NCBI GenBank assembly: GCA_947649205.1
Contig: CANSQM010000010.1
Location: 27,410 to 91,409, forward strand
Direction: 5' to 3'
Length of the DNA: 64,000 bases
Source: an uncultured Enterorhabdus sp.
GTDB taxonomy: Bacteria > Actinomycetota > Coriobacteriia > Coriobacteriales > Eggerthellaceae
Shown: positions 8,428-17,135 of the stretch, one piece after another
Position numbering within the stretch: position 1 is the first letter of the stretch
Layout: each line of letters opens with the position of its first letter
Program-made: the position numbers and the translations under genes
Notes under the pieces: model-generated
The model's database searches: none
What the model was told of the DNA's origin: nothing
The model's input: only the letters and a program-made list of their open reading frames with translations

Positions 8428-9096
8428 ATGAACGCGAAGATGAAGAAGAGGATGATCGCCGTTTCCGGCGTCATCGTCATCGTGCTCATCCTGGTGCTCG
8501 CCTTTGTGGGCGGCAACACCGCGGCCGCCACGCTCAGCGTGGCCGAGGCCGTGGAGAACCCCCAGGCGGGCCAGAAGGTGCAGGTGTCGGGCAACGTGGT
8601 GCAGGACTCCTTCGCCACCACCGACAACGTGCTCACCTTCAAGATCTACGACCCGGCGGGCGACCCCGCCACCCAGCTGGAAGTGCGCTACGACGGCGCC
8701 GCTTCCTCCACGTTCGGCAACGATGTGACCGCCATTTGCACCGGCAAGATCAACGATGCCGGGGTGCTGGAGTGCAGCAACCTGGTTACCAAGTGCCCCT
8801 CGAAGTACGAGAACGCCGACAACGCCCTTCAGGTGTCGCAGCTGCTCGGTTACGGCGACGAGGTGATCGGCAAGGTGGTGAAGGTGACCGGCACCGTGGC
8901 CGAGGGCACCCTGACCGCCGCCGGCCAGGGCGACCGCTTCGTGCTGGCGGAGTCCGACGACAAGAGCGTCGTGCTGCCCGTCACCTTCGATGGGGCCCTG
9001 TCGGAAGAGGTGACCGATGGCGCCACCGTGGTGCTGACCGGTGCCGTGACCGACGACGGCAAGTTCGCCGCCACCGACGTTGCATTGGAGGGTTAG
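8428..9096 (+). CDS. ccmE: Heme chaperone CcmE, CxxxY variant, with extra C-terminal domain
   Basis: A 222-residue membrane-anchored protein: TM segment ~9-27 and an OB-fold CcmE domain ~35-130. CcmE normally holds heme covalently on the histidine of an HxxxY motif. Here the motif is KCPSKYE, so Cys123 replaces the histidine and Tyr127 is kept. That matches the known variant System I of archaea and sulfate reducers, which also lacks CcmH; no ccmH is present here. Residues ~135-222 form a second OB-like stretch not found in ordinary CcmE. AGGAGG precedes the ATG. First gene of ccmEFABCD. Confidence 0.88.
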   Translation: MNAKMKKRMIAVSGVIVIVLILVLAFVGGNTAAATLSVAEAVENPQAGQKVQVSGNVVQDSFATTDNVLTFKIYDPAGDPATQLEVRYDGAASSTFGNDVTAICTGKINDAGVLECSNLVTKCPSKYENADNALQVSQLLGYGDEVIGKVVKVTGTVAEGTLTAAGQGDRFVLAESDDKSVVLPVTFDGALSEEVTDGATVVLTGAVTDDGKFAATDVALEG

Positions 9097-9099
9097 GCC

Positions 9100-11409
9100 A
9101 TGGGTGTCTCGATGATCGGCCTGCTCGGCCTGTTGGTGGCCTTCGCGGGCTGCGTGATTTCGGTGCTGTGCCTGGGCGTGGCCCACGTCCTGTACAAGAA
9201 GCGCTCCTTCGAGCGCTCTGAGACCTTCGCCTGGGGCGGCCGCCTTGCCGCCGTGCTCGTGGCGGCGGCGCTCACGGTGTGCTGCGCCGTGCTCGTGTGG
9301 TGCTTCTTCGCCGGCGACAACTCCATCCAGTACGTGCTGGACAACCGCTCCAACTCCGTGTCCGACATCGCCTGGCTCTACAAGCTGGCGGGCCTGTGGG
9401 CGGGGCGCCAGGGGTCGCTCCTGTTCTGGGCGTGGCTCATCGCCGTGTTCAACTCCGTGCTCGTGTTCGCCACGCGCAAGGACACGCGCCCCCTCGATAA
9501 CGGGGCGCTGTGCATCGCCCAGCTCGTGCTGACGGCGTTCGTCTCGGTGCTGCTGTTCTCCGAGGCCAACATGCCCTTCCTGACCACCGATTCCCGCTAC
9601 TTCGCCGAGAACGGGGTTCTGAACGCCGCTGCCTCCATGCGCTCCATGAACGCGCTGCTGGAGCACTGGGCCATGGCCATCCATCCGCCCACGCTGTTCA
9701 TCGGCTACGCGGGCCTGACGCTGCCCTTCGCCTACGCCGTGGCGGCCCTCGTCGTGAACGACGACTCGGCCCTGTGGGTGAATCGTTCCACCGGCTACCT
9801 CATGTTCTCCTGGCTGCTGCTGGGCATCGGCATCGGCCTGGGTGCCGTGTGGGCCTATGTGGTGCTCGGCTGGGGCGGCTACTGGGGCTGGGACCCGGTG
9901 GAGAACGCGAGCTTGCTGCCCTGGCTCGTGGGCGTGGCCCTCATCCACTCCTTCACCGTGTACCGCCAGCGCGGCGCCTTCAAGCGCTGGAGCGTGTTCT
10001 GCGCCTGCCTCACCTTCTGCTTCGTGGTGCTGGGCACTTTCATCACCCGCTCGGGCCTCGTGCAGTCGGTGCACGCCTTCGAGGGCGACCCGGTGTCGCT
10101 CGTGATGTTTGGGGCGCTCATCGTGCTGTCGCTGCTGGCCGGCATCGTGGGTCTCATCGTGCGCCGCAAGAGCTTCGGCGCGGCCAATGCGGCCGACGAC
10201 GACATCGAGTCCATGGCGTCGAAGGAAGCGGCCTACTACGTGAACAACCTCATCATGGTGGTGTTCGCGGTGCTGCTGGCCTACATGACCGTGTCCTCGG
10301 CCCTGCCGAGCTGGCTGCCCTTCGGCGGCCAGTCCCTGTCTGCGGGCACCTACAACGCCATCGCCCGGCCCTTGGGCATCGCCTATCTGGCCGTGCTGGC
10401 CATCTGCCCGCTTCTGGGCTGGCGCCGCACCGACAAGCAGGCCTTCTGGCGTGCGGCCCGCGTGCCGGGGCTGTGCGCGCTCGTGCTGTTCATCGTGCTG
10501 ATGGTGTACTTCGCCACCTACCTGCTGCCGAGCTACGACGCCATGATCGCCATGGGCGGCACCACGGCCGAGGGGCTGCTGGAGCAGGGGGCGCCGCTGT
10601 ACTACAACGGCCTGACCGTCGTGGGCTTCGCCGTGGCGAGCCTGCTCATCTTCAACGCTCTGTTCATGGCCGTCCGTTCCCTCAAGCGCGTCTCGGCGGC
10701 CACGGTGCGTCGCCGCCTGGCCCTGTTCGGCGGCTCGGTGGCCCACGCGGCCATGGGCATCATTCTCGTGGGCCTCATCGGCTCGTCCATGTACGTGACC
10801 GAGGTGACCGACTACGTGCCCTACAACGAGGACGAGGACGCCACCGTGGAGCCCTTCGTCATCCAGGACTTCGAGTTGCAGTACACGGGCAACAACATCG
10901 AGGAGCTGGGCAACGGCAACGTGAAGTACACGGTGTACTTCGATGCCTACCGCGACGGCACGTTCGTGGGCGCTGTGGCCCCGGCCGTGCAGGTGGTGGG
11001 CGCCACCCAGCAGCAGAAGCTGGAGGCGAGCGTCATCAGCTTCCCGCTGGAGGACCTCTTCGTGGTGTATCGCGGCGTGAACGAGAACGGCGACTTCTCC
11101 ATGGACGTGCGGGTGAACCCGCTCATCTCGCTCGTGTGGGTGGGCTTCGGCCTGCTCATGGTGGGCTGCCTGATCCCGCTGTTCGCCAAGCGGGCCGCCA
11201 AGCGCGAGGGCGATGAGGGCGACGACGAGCCGGCCCGCGCCCTGGCGGCCGAGACCGAGACTGCTGCCGACGAGGCCGCTACGGCCGAGCGCCCTGGTAT
11301 CGTGGAGGCGACCGTGGCCGAGGAGGTGGCCCTCGTGGAAGACGCCGAGGGCGACGGGGCCGCTGGAGCCGACGAGGCCGCCGCTGCCGATGAGGGGGAA
11401 GGCAAGTGA
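9100..11409 (+). CDS. ccmF: Cytochrome c heme lyase component CcmF
   Basis: A 769-residue multi-pass membrane protein of the heme-handling family. The WWD motif GGYWGWDPVENASLLPWL lies at residues ~256-275, with conserved His residues in the flanking segments (EHWAMAIHPPTLFIGY, VALIHSFTVYRQRG). CcmF takes heme from holo-CcmE and attaches it to apocytochromes. It is the only CcmF in the window, so it may have to serve both CxxCH sites and the CxxCK site of NrfA. The last ~70 residues after the final membrane segment are an acidic Glu/Ala/Asp-rich tail. It starts four bases after ccmE and its stop overlaps the ccmA start. Confidence 0.93.
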   Translation: MGVSMIGLLGLLVAFAGCVISVLCLGVAHVLYKKRSFERSETFAWGGRLAAVLVAAALTVCCAVLVWCFFAGDNSIQYVLDNRSNSVSDIAWLYKLAGLWAGRQGSLLFWAWLIAVFNSVLVFATRKDTRPLDNGALCIAQLVLTAFVSVLLFSEANMPFLTTDSRYFAENGVLNAAASMRSMNALLEHWAMAIHPPTLFIGYAGLTLPFAYAVAALVVNDDSALWVNRSTGYLMFSWLLLGIGIGLGAVWAYVVLGWGGYWGWDPVENASLLPWLVGVALIHSFTVYRQRGAFKRWSVFCACLTFCFVVLGTFITRSGLVQSVHAFEGDPVSLVMFGALIVLSLLAGIVGLIVRRKSFGAANAADDDIESMASKEAAYYVNNLIMVVFAVLLAYMTVSSALPSWLPFGGQSLSAGTYNAIARPLGIAYLAVLAICPLLGWRRTDKQAFWRAARVPGLCALVLFIVLMVYFATYLLPSYDAMIAMGGTTAEGLLEQGAPLYYNGLTVVGFAVASLLIFNALFMAVRSLKRVSAATVRRRLALFGGSVAHAAMGIILVGLIGSSMYVTEVTDYVPYNEDEDATVEPFVIQDFELQYTGNNIEELGNGNVKYTVYFDAYRDGTFVGAVAPAVQVVGATQQQKLEASVISFPLEDLFVVYRGVNENGDFSMDVRVNPLISLVWVGFGLLMVGCLIPLFAKRAAKREGDEGDDEPARALAAETETAADEAATAERPGIVEATVAEEVALVEDAEGDGAAGADEAAAADEGEGK

Positions 11410-12119
11410 ACCCCGCCATTACGGTCGAGCATCTGACGAAGTCGTTCGGGGGCCGCAAGGCCGTCGACAACGTGTCCTTCGCGCTGCCGCAGGGGGCGTT
11501 CCTGTCGGTGTTCGGTCCGAACGGCGCCGGCAAGACCACGCTTCTGCGCATGCTGGCCACCTTGGCGCGCCCCACCGAGGGCACCGTCACCCTGGCCGGT
11601 ATCAACTTGAAGGAGGAGCCCGAGCGGGCACGGGAGGCCATCGGGCTCATCTCCCACAACCCTATGCTGTACCCCGACCTCACGGCCGAGGAGAACCTGC
11701 TTCTGTACGCGAAGCTCTACGGGGTGCGCGACCCGCAGAGGCGCGTGATCGAGCTGCTGGACGCCGTGGGGCTCAAGCACCGCCGCCTCGATCGGGTGCG
11801 CACCTTCTCCCGGGGTATGACCCAGCGCGTATCCATCGCCCGGGCTTTGGTGAACGACCCGTCGGTGGTGCTGCTGGACGAGCCCTATTCGGGCCTGGAT
11901 CCCCACGCCATGCGCATCTTCGACGAGCTCATCGCATCGGTGCGGGCCGACCGCACCTTCGTCATGGTGAGCCACGACTTGGACAAGGGCCTCGCCCTGG
12001 CGAGCCACGTGTTGGTGCTGGCCCGCGGCCGTGTGGTGCACTTTGGCGAGAAGGACCAGATGAGCCCCGACGAGTTCGCCGATCTGTACCGCACCACCGT
12101 GGGAATGGGGGTGAGCTAG
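11406..12119 (+). CDS. ccmA: Heme exporter ATP-binding subunit CcmA
   Basis: A 237-residue ABC ATPase with Walker A FGPNGAGKTTL (~38-48), signature FSRGMTQRV, Walker B VVLLDEP and an H-loop VSHD. CcmA drives release of heme-loaded CcmE through the CcmABCD complex. The GTG at 11406 overlaps the ccmF stop (GTGA), indicating translational coupling. The ccmB start follows directly. Taken alone the ATPase is generic; the ccm context gives the assignment. Confidence 0.9.
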   Translation: MNPAITVEHLTKSFGGRKAVDNVSFALPQGAFLSVFGPNGAGKTTLLRMLATLARPTEGTVTLAGINLKEEPERAREAIGLISHNPMLYPDLTAEENLLLYAKLYGVRDPQRRVIELLDAVGLKHRRLDRVRTFSRGMTQRVSIARALVNDPSVVLLDEPYSGLDPHAMRIFDELIASVRADRTFVMVSHDLDKGLALASHVLVLARGRVVHFGEKDQMSPDEFADLYRTTVGMGVS

Positions 12120-12854
12120 ATGACTGATCGCGAAGGGATGCGCAGCGCCCTCTGCAAAGCTCCCAGCACGTGGACGCAGTACAAGACCCTGCTCGCCAAG
12201 GACCTGAAGGCGGAGTTCCGCACCAAGGACATGGTGGTGTCCATGGGCATCTACGCCTTCCTGGTCATCGTGGTGTTCGGCGTGGCCCTGTCCTTCGCCC
12301 GTCCTGGGGCGGAGTTTCTGGAAGTGTCCGGCGGCCTTCTGTGGGCGCTCGTGGTGTTCACGTCGCTGCTGGGCCTGAATCGCTCGTTTGCCAAGGAGAC
12401 GGAGAACGGCTGCTTGGAGGGCCTGCTGCTGGCACCGCTCGACCGGGGCGTGATCTTTCTAGCCAAGGCGACGTCGAACCTTGTGTTTCTGGCCTTGGTG
12501 GAAGTGATCGCCGTGCCGCTGTATTGGATGTTCTTCTCCAGCTTCGCAGCGCCGGCCGAGACGGGCTGGCTGCTCGTCGTGCCGCTCGTGCTCGGCAGCA
12601 TCGGCATCGCCGGCATCGGCACCATGCTGTCCACCATCACCGCCGCCACCCGCGGCAAGGACGTGATGCTGGCCCTGCTGTTCGTGCCCGTGATCTTCCC
12701 GCTGCTGTACGCCTGCGTGTCGGCCACCACCTGCGCGCTCGTGGGCGGCGATGTGTTCGCCGACGGATTTCTCACCTCGCTGGCGCTCGGCGCTGGCTAC
12801 GATGTGGTGATGATCCTCGCATCGTGGGTTCTCTACGATTTCGTCGTCAACTGA
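12120..12854 (+). CDS. ccmB: Heme exporter permease CcmB
   Basis: A 244-residue protein with about six membrane segments, matching CcmB in the opening (LLAKDLKAEFRTKDMVVSM), the NRSFAKETENGCLEGLLLAP stretch and the IGIAGIGTMLSTITAATRGK region. It pairs with CcmA. The ATG directly abuts the ccmA stop. The first ~20 residues are longer than usual, and a start a few codons later is possible. A 115-base palindromic repeat follows before ccmC. Confidence 0.9.
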   Translation: MTDREGMRSALCKAPSTWTQYKTLLAKDLKAEFRTKDMVVSMGIYAFLVIVVFGVALSFARPGAEFLEVSGGLLWALVVFTSLLGLNRSFAKETENGCLEGLLLAPLDRGVIFLAKATSNLVFLALVEVIAVPLYWMFFSSFAAPAETGWLLVVPLVLGSIGIAGIGTMLSTITAATRGKDVMLALLFVPVIFPLLYACVSATTCALVGGDVFADGFLTSLALGAGYDVVMILASWVLYDFVVN

Positions 12855-12869
12855 AGGAGACGACCTGAT

Positions 12870-12984
12870 GCTGCGGTTCCGACAGGCACCTGCCCTTCGC
12901 GTTCAGAGCTTGCCTTCGCGGCACGAAGGCCGCTCAGCCGCTCTTCAAGCGAATTGCAGGCACCTGTCGCAACCTCGCTGACTT
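12870..12984 (+). repeat. 115-base palindromic interspersed repeat, copy 1
   Basis: It begins GCTGCGGTTCCGAC and ends CCTCGCTGACTT, with complementary outer parts and an inner GC hairpin around CGCGGCACGAAGGCCGC. Copies at 35390-35504 and 46519-46634 share the same ends, length and strand. This copy separates ccmB from ccmC within one operon. Confidence 0.85.
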
Positions 12985-13029
12985 ATGCTCAACCGGTACT
13001 ATGGGAAATAATTTTGGAGAGGAGAACGA

Positions 13030-13797
13030 GTGTCAAGTAAAACGTTGAAGCTGCCCGAGGCGGGGCAGTGGCCCGATAAGCTGGTGGCACCGGCGCTCAT
13101 TGCGGGTGCGGTGCTGTCCACCATCGGGTTCCTCATGGCGTTCTTCTACGTGGCCCCCGTGGGCGGTGCCACGGTGAACGGCGCCGAGCTCATCGGGGAC
13201 GTGATGGTGTCCCAGAAGATGCTCCTGTCCCAGAAGATCTTCTACTTCCACATGCCCGTGGCCATCACCTCGTTCATCGCCCTGGGCTTCGGCTGCTACT
13301 ATGCCGTGCGCTTCCTCATGACGAAGAACCAGCGCTTCGATACCTGCTCGCGCCTGTGCCTGGAGATCGCGCTGCTGTTCGTGGTGCTCACCATGATCAC
13401 CGGCGAGATGTGGACCCGCTTCGAGTGGGGCGTGTGGTGGAGCTGGGAGCCGCGCCTGACGACCTACCTCATCCTCATGCTCATCGTGATCGCCTACTTC
13501 GTGCTGCGCAGCTCGGTGGACGAGCCGGAGCGCCGCGCCACCTTCGCCGCCGTGGTGGCCATCATCGCCACCATCGACGTGCCCATCTGCTTCATGATCA
13601 CGCGGCTGATTCCATCGTCTATCCACCCGGTGGTGCTGCGCGAGGGCGGCATGAGTCCCGAGATGGGTATGTGCGTGGGCCTGTGCGCCCTTGGCATGAT
13701 GCTCATCGGCTTTGTGCTGTACCGCGCCCGCTTCGGCCAGGTGCGCCTCACCCAGCGCGTTGACGCGCTCAAGGAAACCCTCGACGACGAACGCTAG
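13030..13797 (+). CDS. ccmC: Heme handling protein CcmC
   Basis: A 255-residue protein with six membrane segments. The tryptophan-rich heme motif is FEWGVWWSWEPRLTTYL (~residues 130-147), with conserved histidines at FYFHMPVA (~77) and SSIHPVVL (~199). CcmC loads heme onto CcmE; with the CxxxY CcmE it would form the heme-chaperone bond to cysteine. GTG start at 13030 after GGAGAGGAG. The related CcsA family is an alternative, but the length and ccm context favour CcmC. Confidence 0.9.
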   Translation: MSSKTLKLPEAGQWPDKLVAPALIAGAVLSTIGFLMAFFYVAPVGGATVNGAELIGDVMVSQKMLLSQKIFYFHMPVAITSFIALGFGCYYAVRFLMTKNQRFDTCSRLCLEIALLFVVLTMITGEMWTRFEWGVWWSWEPRLTTYLILMLIVIAYFVLRSSVDEPERRATFAAVVAIIATIDVPICFMITRLIPSSIHPVVLREGGMSPEMGMCVGLCALGMMLIGFVLYRARFGQVRLTQRVDALKETLDDER

Positions 13798-13806
13798 GAG
13801 ATAGCC

Positions 13807-13998
13807 ATGAACCCCATTCTCGCTGACATCTACTCCACCATCCTGCCCTCGGCCCCCTACATCATCGCGGCCTATGCCCTGCTGTGGATCGCCCTGCTCG
13901 TGTACGTGCTCATGATCTACCGCGGCACCAAGAAGGCCACCGCCCAGCTCATGCTGCTGGAGGAGGCCGTGGCCGACCAGCAGAAGAAGGCGGAGTAG
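13807..13998 (+). CDS. ccmD: Small single-pass membrane protein, CcmD-like
   Basis: A 63-residue protein: one membrane segment (~18-40) followed by a charged tail (YRGTKKATAQLMLLEEAVADQQKKAE). CcmD is a tiny membrane subunit of the CcmABC complex; size, topology and position right after ccmC support this, though CcmD sequences are barely conserved. AGGAGATAGCC precedes the ATG. Confidence 0.75.
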   Translation: MNPILADIYSTILPSAPYIIAAYALLWIALLVYVLMIYRGTKKATAQLMLLEEAVADQQKKAE

Positions 13999-14042
13999 CC
14001 ATTTACCTGAGATAGCCCGTTTGGGCGATACGGAAACGGCAG

Positions 14043-14095
14043 GGGCCGCGTAGTATGGAGGTGGAAAAGTCCGCCGCCTGCGACGCGGCCCTTTT
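14043..14095 (+). terminator. Probable terminator of the ccm operon
   Basis: GGGCCGCGT at 14043-14051 pairs with ACGCGGCCC at 14083-14091, followed by TTTT. The 31-base loop is long, so strength is uncertain. It lies between ccmD and the next gene. Confidence 0.5.
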
Positions 14096-14112
14096 GAGAT
14101 GAGGAGCCTGTC

Positions 14113-14529
14113 GTGAACATCATCGTGCGCTATATCATTCTCGGGTTCGCGTGGCTCTGCGTGGGCGCGGCCTGCGTCGGCATCTTCGTGCCGGTGCTGC
14201 CCACCACGCCGCTCTTGCTTCTGGCCACCTTCCTGTTCGGGAAGCTCTCGCCTCGCTGCCACGCCATCATCACTTCCAGCAAGGTGTACCGCTCCTATGT
14301 AGTGCCCTTCAAGGAGGCCGGCGGCATGCCCGTGAAGGCGAAGATGCGCATGCTGCTCATCTCGTTCACGGTGCTGGCCATCTCGGCGGCCCTCGTGCAG
14401 AAGCCCTTCGTGTGGGCCATCCTGGCCGCTGTGGCCCTGTTCCTCGTGTACCTCATGGTGGTGCGCATTCCCACGGTGGGGGAGGACGCCGTCGCGCGCG
14501 AGGCTGCCGACGTGGAGGCTGAGGCCTAA
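14113..14529 (+). CDS. DUF454 (YbaN-type) small inner membrane protein
   Basis: A 138-residue membrane protein with about three hydrophobic segments and the family hallmark VGIFVPVLPTTPLLLLATFLF near the N-terminus. DUF454 proteins are widespread, have no established function and often lie near heme or respiration genes. The GTG at 14113 follows GAGGAGCC. The last ~20 residues are acidic. The gap to ccmD carries a hairpin, so it may be a separate unit. Confidence 0.8.
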   Translation: MNIIVRYIILGFAWLCVGAACVGIFVPVLPTTPLLLLATFLFGKLSPRCHAIITSSKVYRSYVVPFKEAGGMPVKAKMRMLLISFTVLAISAALVQKPFVWAILAAVALFLVYLMVVRIPTVGEDAVAREAADVEAEA

Positions 14530-14550
14530 GACCGGCTTCCGTCCCCGTCG

Positions 14551-14615
14551 CCCCAATACTTGGGGCCCCTTCCGACCAATGTTGGGCAGAAGGGGCCGCA
14601 CTCCCTTTCTATACT
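14551..14615 (+). promoter_or_regulatory. Overlapping hairpins and promoter before the DmsAB-like operon
   Basis: CCCCAA/TTGGGG (14551-14556, 14560-14565) and GGCCCCTTC/GAAGGGGCC (14564-14572, 14589-14597) overlap by two bases, so the two stems compete. CCAA-TG-TTGG is nested in the second. TATACT at 14610-14615 is a good -10 for the downstream operon. The stems could end the DUF454 transcript or act as an operator. Confidence 0.5.
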
Positions 14616-14665
14616 GGGCTCATTCGGCGCTTCGGCGCCGCAATCAGGAGAGAAAGAGGAGGACT

Positions 14666-17128
14666 ATGGAAGAGAACGAGCGTTTCGCTCCCACCGAGTT
14701 CGTGTCCGAGGGGAAAGTCACCCGTCGCACCTTCGTGAAGGGCGCCGGCTGGCTGACCATCACCTCGGCCCTGGGGGCTGCGGCCGTGGGCTGTGCCCCG
14801 GCTGAGAAGCCGGCCGAGGAGGAGTCGTTGGCCGAGACCGGCCCGGTGACCGATCCGGAAGAGGGCTTCACCTACAAGAGCGCCTGCTGCTCGGTGAACT
14901 GCACGTCCCGCTGCCATCTGCGGGCCCGCGTGAAGGACGATAAGATCTACACCGTCACCCCGGGTCAGATGCCCGGCCGCGACGACTACGCCAACTGCTG
15001 CCTGCGCTCCATCGGCCTGGGCACGCGCACCCATGACGAGAACGTGCGCGTCATGCACCCCATGAAGCGCACCGGCGAGCGCGGCAGCGGTGAGTTCGAG
15101 CAGATTTCCTGGGAGCAGGCCATCGAGGAGATCGCCGAGCGCATGGAGGCCACCAAGGCCACCTATGGGGCCAAGTCCTGCGGCTTCTACTCGTTCACCG
15201 GCAACCTGTCGAAGCTCTCGTGGGAGGCGCCTACCCGCTTCGCCGGCACCTACGGCGGCACCACCTTCGATATCGAGGGCATCATGGGCGACCATGGCGC
15301 CACCATGGGCATGACGCTGTGCTTCGGCCAGGGTCGCGGCGCCCATGACACCCGCGACTACCTGAACTCCAACCTGGTGGTGCTGTGGGGCCGCAACGTG
15401 GCCGACACCCACACTTCCGAGTTCCGCTACCTCGTGAAGGCCCGCGAGAACGGCGCCAAGATCGTCGTGGTGGACCCGCGCCTGTGCGCCACCGCCGCCA
15501 TTGCCGACGAGTGGATTCCCCTGAAGCCCCAGACCGACCCGGCTTTGGCCCTCGGCATGATGAACGTCATCATCGGCAAGGATCTGCACGCCAAGGACTG
15601 GCTCCTCGCCAATTCCGTGGCTCCCTTCCTCGTGCGCGAGTCCGACGGCGCGCTCCTGCGCGACGGCGAGGGCGATGAGGCCCCGTGGCTCGTGTGGGAC
15701 GAGGCCGCCGGTAAGGCAGTGCCCAACACCACCGAGGGCGTGAAGGCGGCCCTGTCCGGCACCTTCGACGTGAACGGCGAGCAGTGCCGCACCGCCTTCG
15801 ACCACCTGTGCGACGAGGTGTCGAAGTACACGCTGGAGTACACCGCCGAGATCACCGGCCTGGCTCCCGAGGTCATCGAGAACTTCGCCCTGGAGTACAT
15901 CAACGCCAAGCCCGCGGGCATCCGCATGGGCCAGGGCATGCAGCGCGTGTACAACTCCCATTCGCCCTTCCGCACCGTGGCCACCCTGGCCGCCGTGGCC
16001 GGCTACATCGGCGTGGAAGGCGGCGGCGCGTCCCACGCCGGCGGCACCGCGTCCATCCGCTCCACGCCCGGCATCACCATCCCGGCCTTCAACTACGACG
16101 ACTGGGCGAACACCGGTGAGAACGAGGGCACCATGGCGAAGAGCTCCACCCTCTACGAGCAGATTCTCACGGGCAAGCCCTATCCGCTCGACTTCATGTG
16201 GTTCGCCAACTCGAACTTCATCAACATGAGCCCCGATGCCAATAAGATCGTGGGCGAGGTGTTGCCGAAGATCTCCACCATCGTGACCGTGGATCCCTAC
16301 TGGACCTGGACGGCGAAGTACTCCGACTACGTGCTGCCCGCCTGCAACTACTGGGAGAAGTGGGACTTCCTCGATCGCTCGCCCTGGGTGTTCTTCCAGA
16401 GCCCCGCGGTGACGCCGGCCGGCGAGAGCAAGTCCGACGTGGAGATCATGTCGCTGCTGGCCGCCAAGGTGGGTCTGGGCGACCTGTGGAGCAAGACCGA
16501 CGAGGAATGGGTGCGCAGCTTCGTGAACGAGGAGCATCCGGCCTGGGAGGGCTTTAACTTCGACACGGCCGTGGCCGACGGCATCTGGGGCCGCCCCGAC
16601 GGCATCTACGACTCCCAGATCGTCTTCGCCGACGGCGTGTTCGCCACGCCCTCCACGAAGTTCACCTTCTACAACGACGACCTGGTGGAGTTTCAGGAGG
16701 AAGTGCCCTGCTACAAGCCGATGCTCGAGGATCCGACCGGGCCGCTCGGCGAGAAGTACCCGCTTGTGTTCCTGCAGTACCACGACCGCATGAACGTGCA
16801 CACCCAGCACATCGGCATCCCGGCGCTCGCGGGCATTCAAGACGAGCCGCTGCTGGAGATGAACCCGGTGGATGCCACGGCCCGCGACATCGCCGACGGC
16901 GACGTGGTGAGCATCGTGAACGACCGCGGCGCCTGCAAGATGAAGGTCTTCCTCACCGAGGGCATCGTACCGGGCGTGGTGGCCACCCAGAGCGGCTGGA
17001 CCCCGGACTACACCATCGAGGGCAACTACCAGACCCTCACCCACTTGACGTTGAACCCCACGGAAGAGCACATTTCCCAGACCTGCACGGCTTTCTACGA
17101 CGTGCTGGTGGAAGTAGAGAAGGCGTAG
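14666..17128 (+). CDS. Tat-exported molybdopterin oxidoreductase, DmsA-like catalytic subunit
   Basis: An 820-residue DMSO-reductase-family enzyme. The Tat motif is RRTFVKG (20-26), followed by a lipobox-like AVGC (Cys43). Iron-sulfur cysteines are at ~74/75, 79, 83 and 111/112. A C-terminal dinucleotide-binding domain starts near residue 690. Substrate cannot be read from sequence; this clade reduces sulfoxides, N-oxides or dietary and drug catechols. The usual DmsA serine ligand is not obvious: the matching region reads GDHGATMGMTLCFGQ (208-222). Start chosen from GAGGAGGACT and the Tat leader. Followed eight bases later by its ferredoxin subunit; no DmsC anchor is adjacent. Confidence 0.88.
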   Translation: MEENERFAPTEFVSEGKVTRRTFVKGAGWLTITSALGAAAVGCAPAEKPAEEESLAETGPVTDPEEGFTYKSACCSVNCTSRCHLRARVKDDKIYTVTPGQMPGRDDYANCCLRSIGLGTRTHDENVRVMHPMKRTGERGSGEFEQISWEQAIEEIAERMEATKATYGAKSCGFYSFTGNLSKLSWEAPTRFAGTYGGTTFDIEGIMGDHGATMGMTLCFGQGRGAHDTRDYLNSNLVVLWGRNVADTHTSEFRYLVKARENGAKIVVVDPRLCATAAIADEWIPLKPQTDPALALGMMNVIIGKDLHAKDWLLANSVAPFLVRESDGALLRDGEGDEAPWLVWDEAAGKAVPNTTEGVKAALSGTFDVNGEQCRTAFDHLCDEVSKYTLEYTAEITGLAPEVIENFALEYINAKPAGIRMGQGMQRVYNSHSPFRTVATLAAVAGYIGVEGGGASHAGGTASIRSTPGITIPAFNYDDWANTGENEGTMAKSSTLYEQILTGKPYPLDFMWFANSNFINMSPDANKIVGEVLPKISTIVTVDPYWTWTAKYSDYVLPACNYWEKWDFLDRSPWVFFQSPAVTPAGESKSDVEIMSLLAAKVGLGDLWSKTDEEWVRSFVNEEHPAWEGFNFDTAVADGIWGRPDGIYDSQIVFADGVFATPSTKFTFYNDDLVEFQEEVPCYKPMLEDPTGPLGEKYPLVFLQYHDRMNVHTQHIGIPALAGIQDEPLLEMNPVDATARDIADGDVVSIVNDRGACKMKVFLTEGIVPGVVATQSGWTPDYTIEGNYQTLTHLTLNPTEEHISQTCTAFYDVLVEVEKA

Positions 17129-17135
17129 GTGCGAC

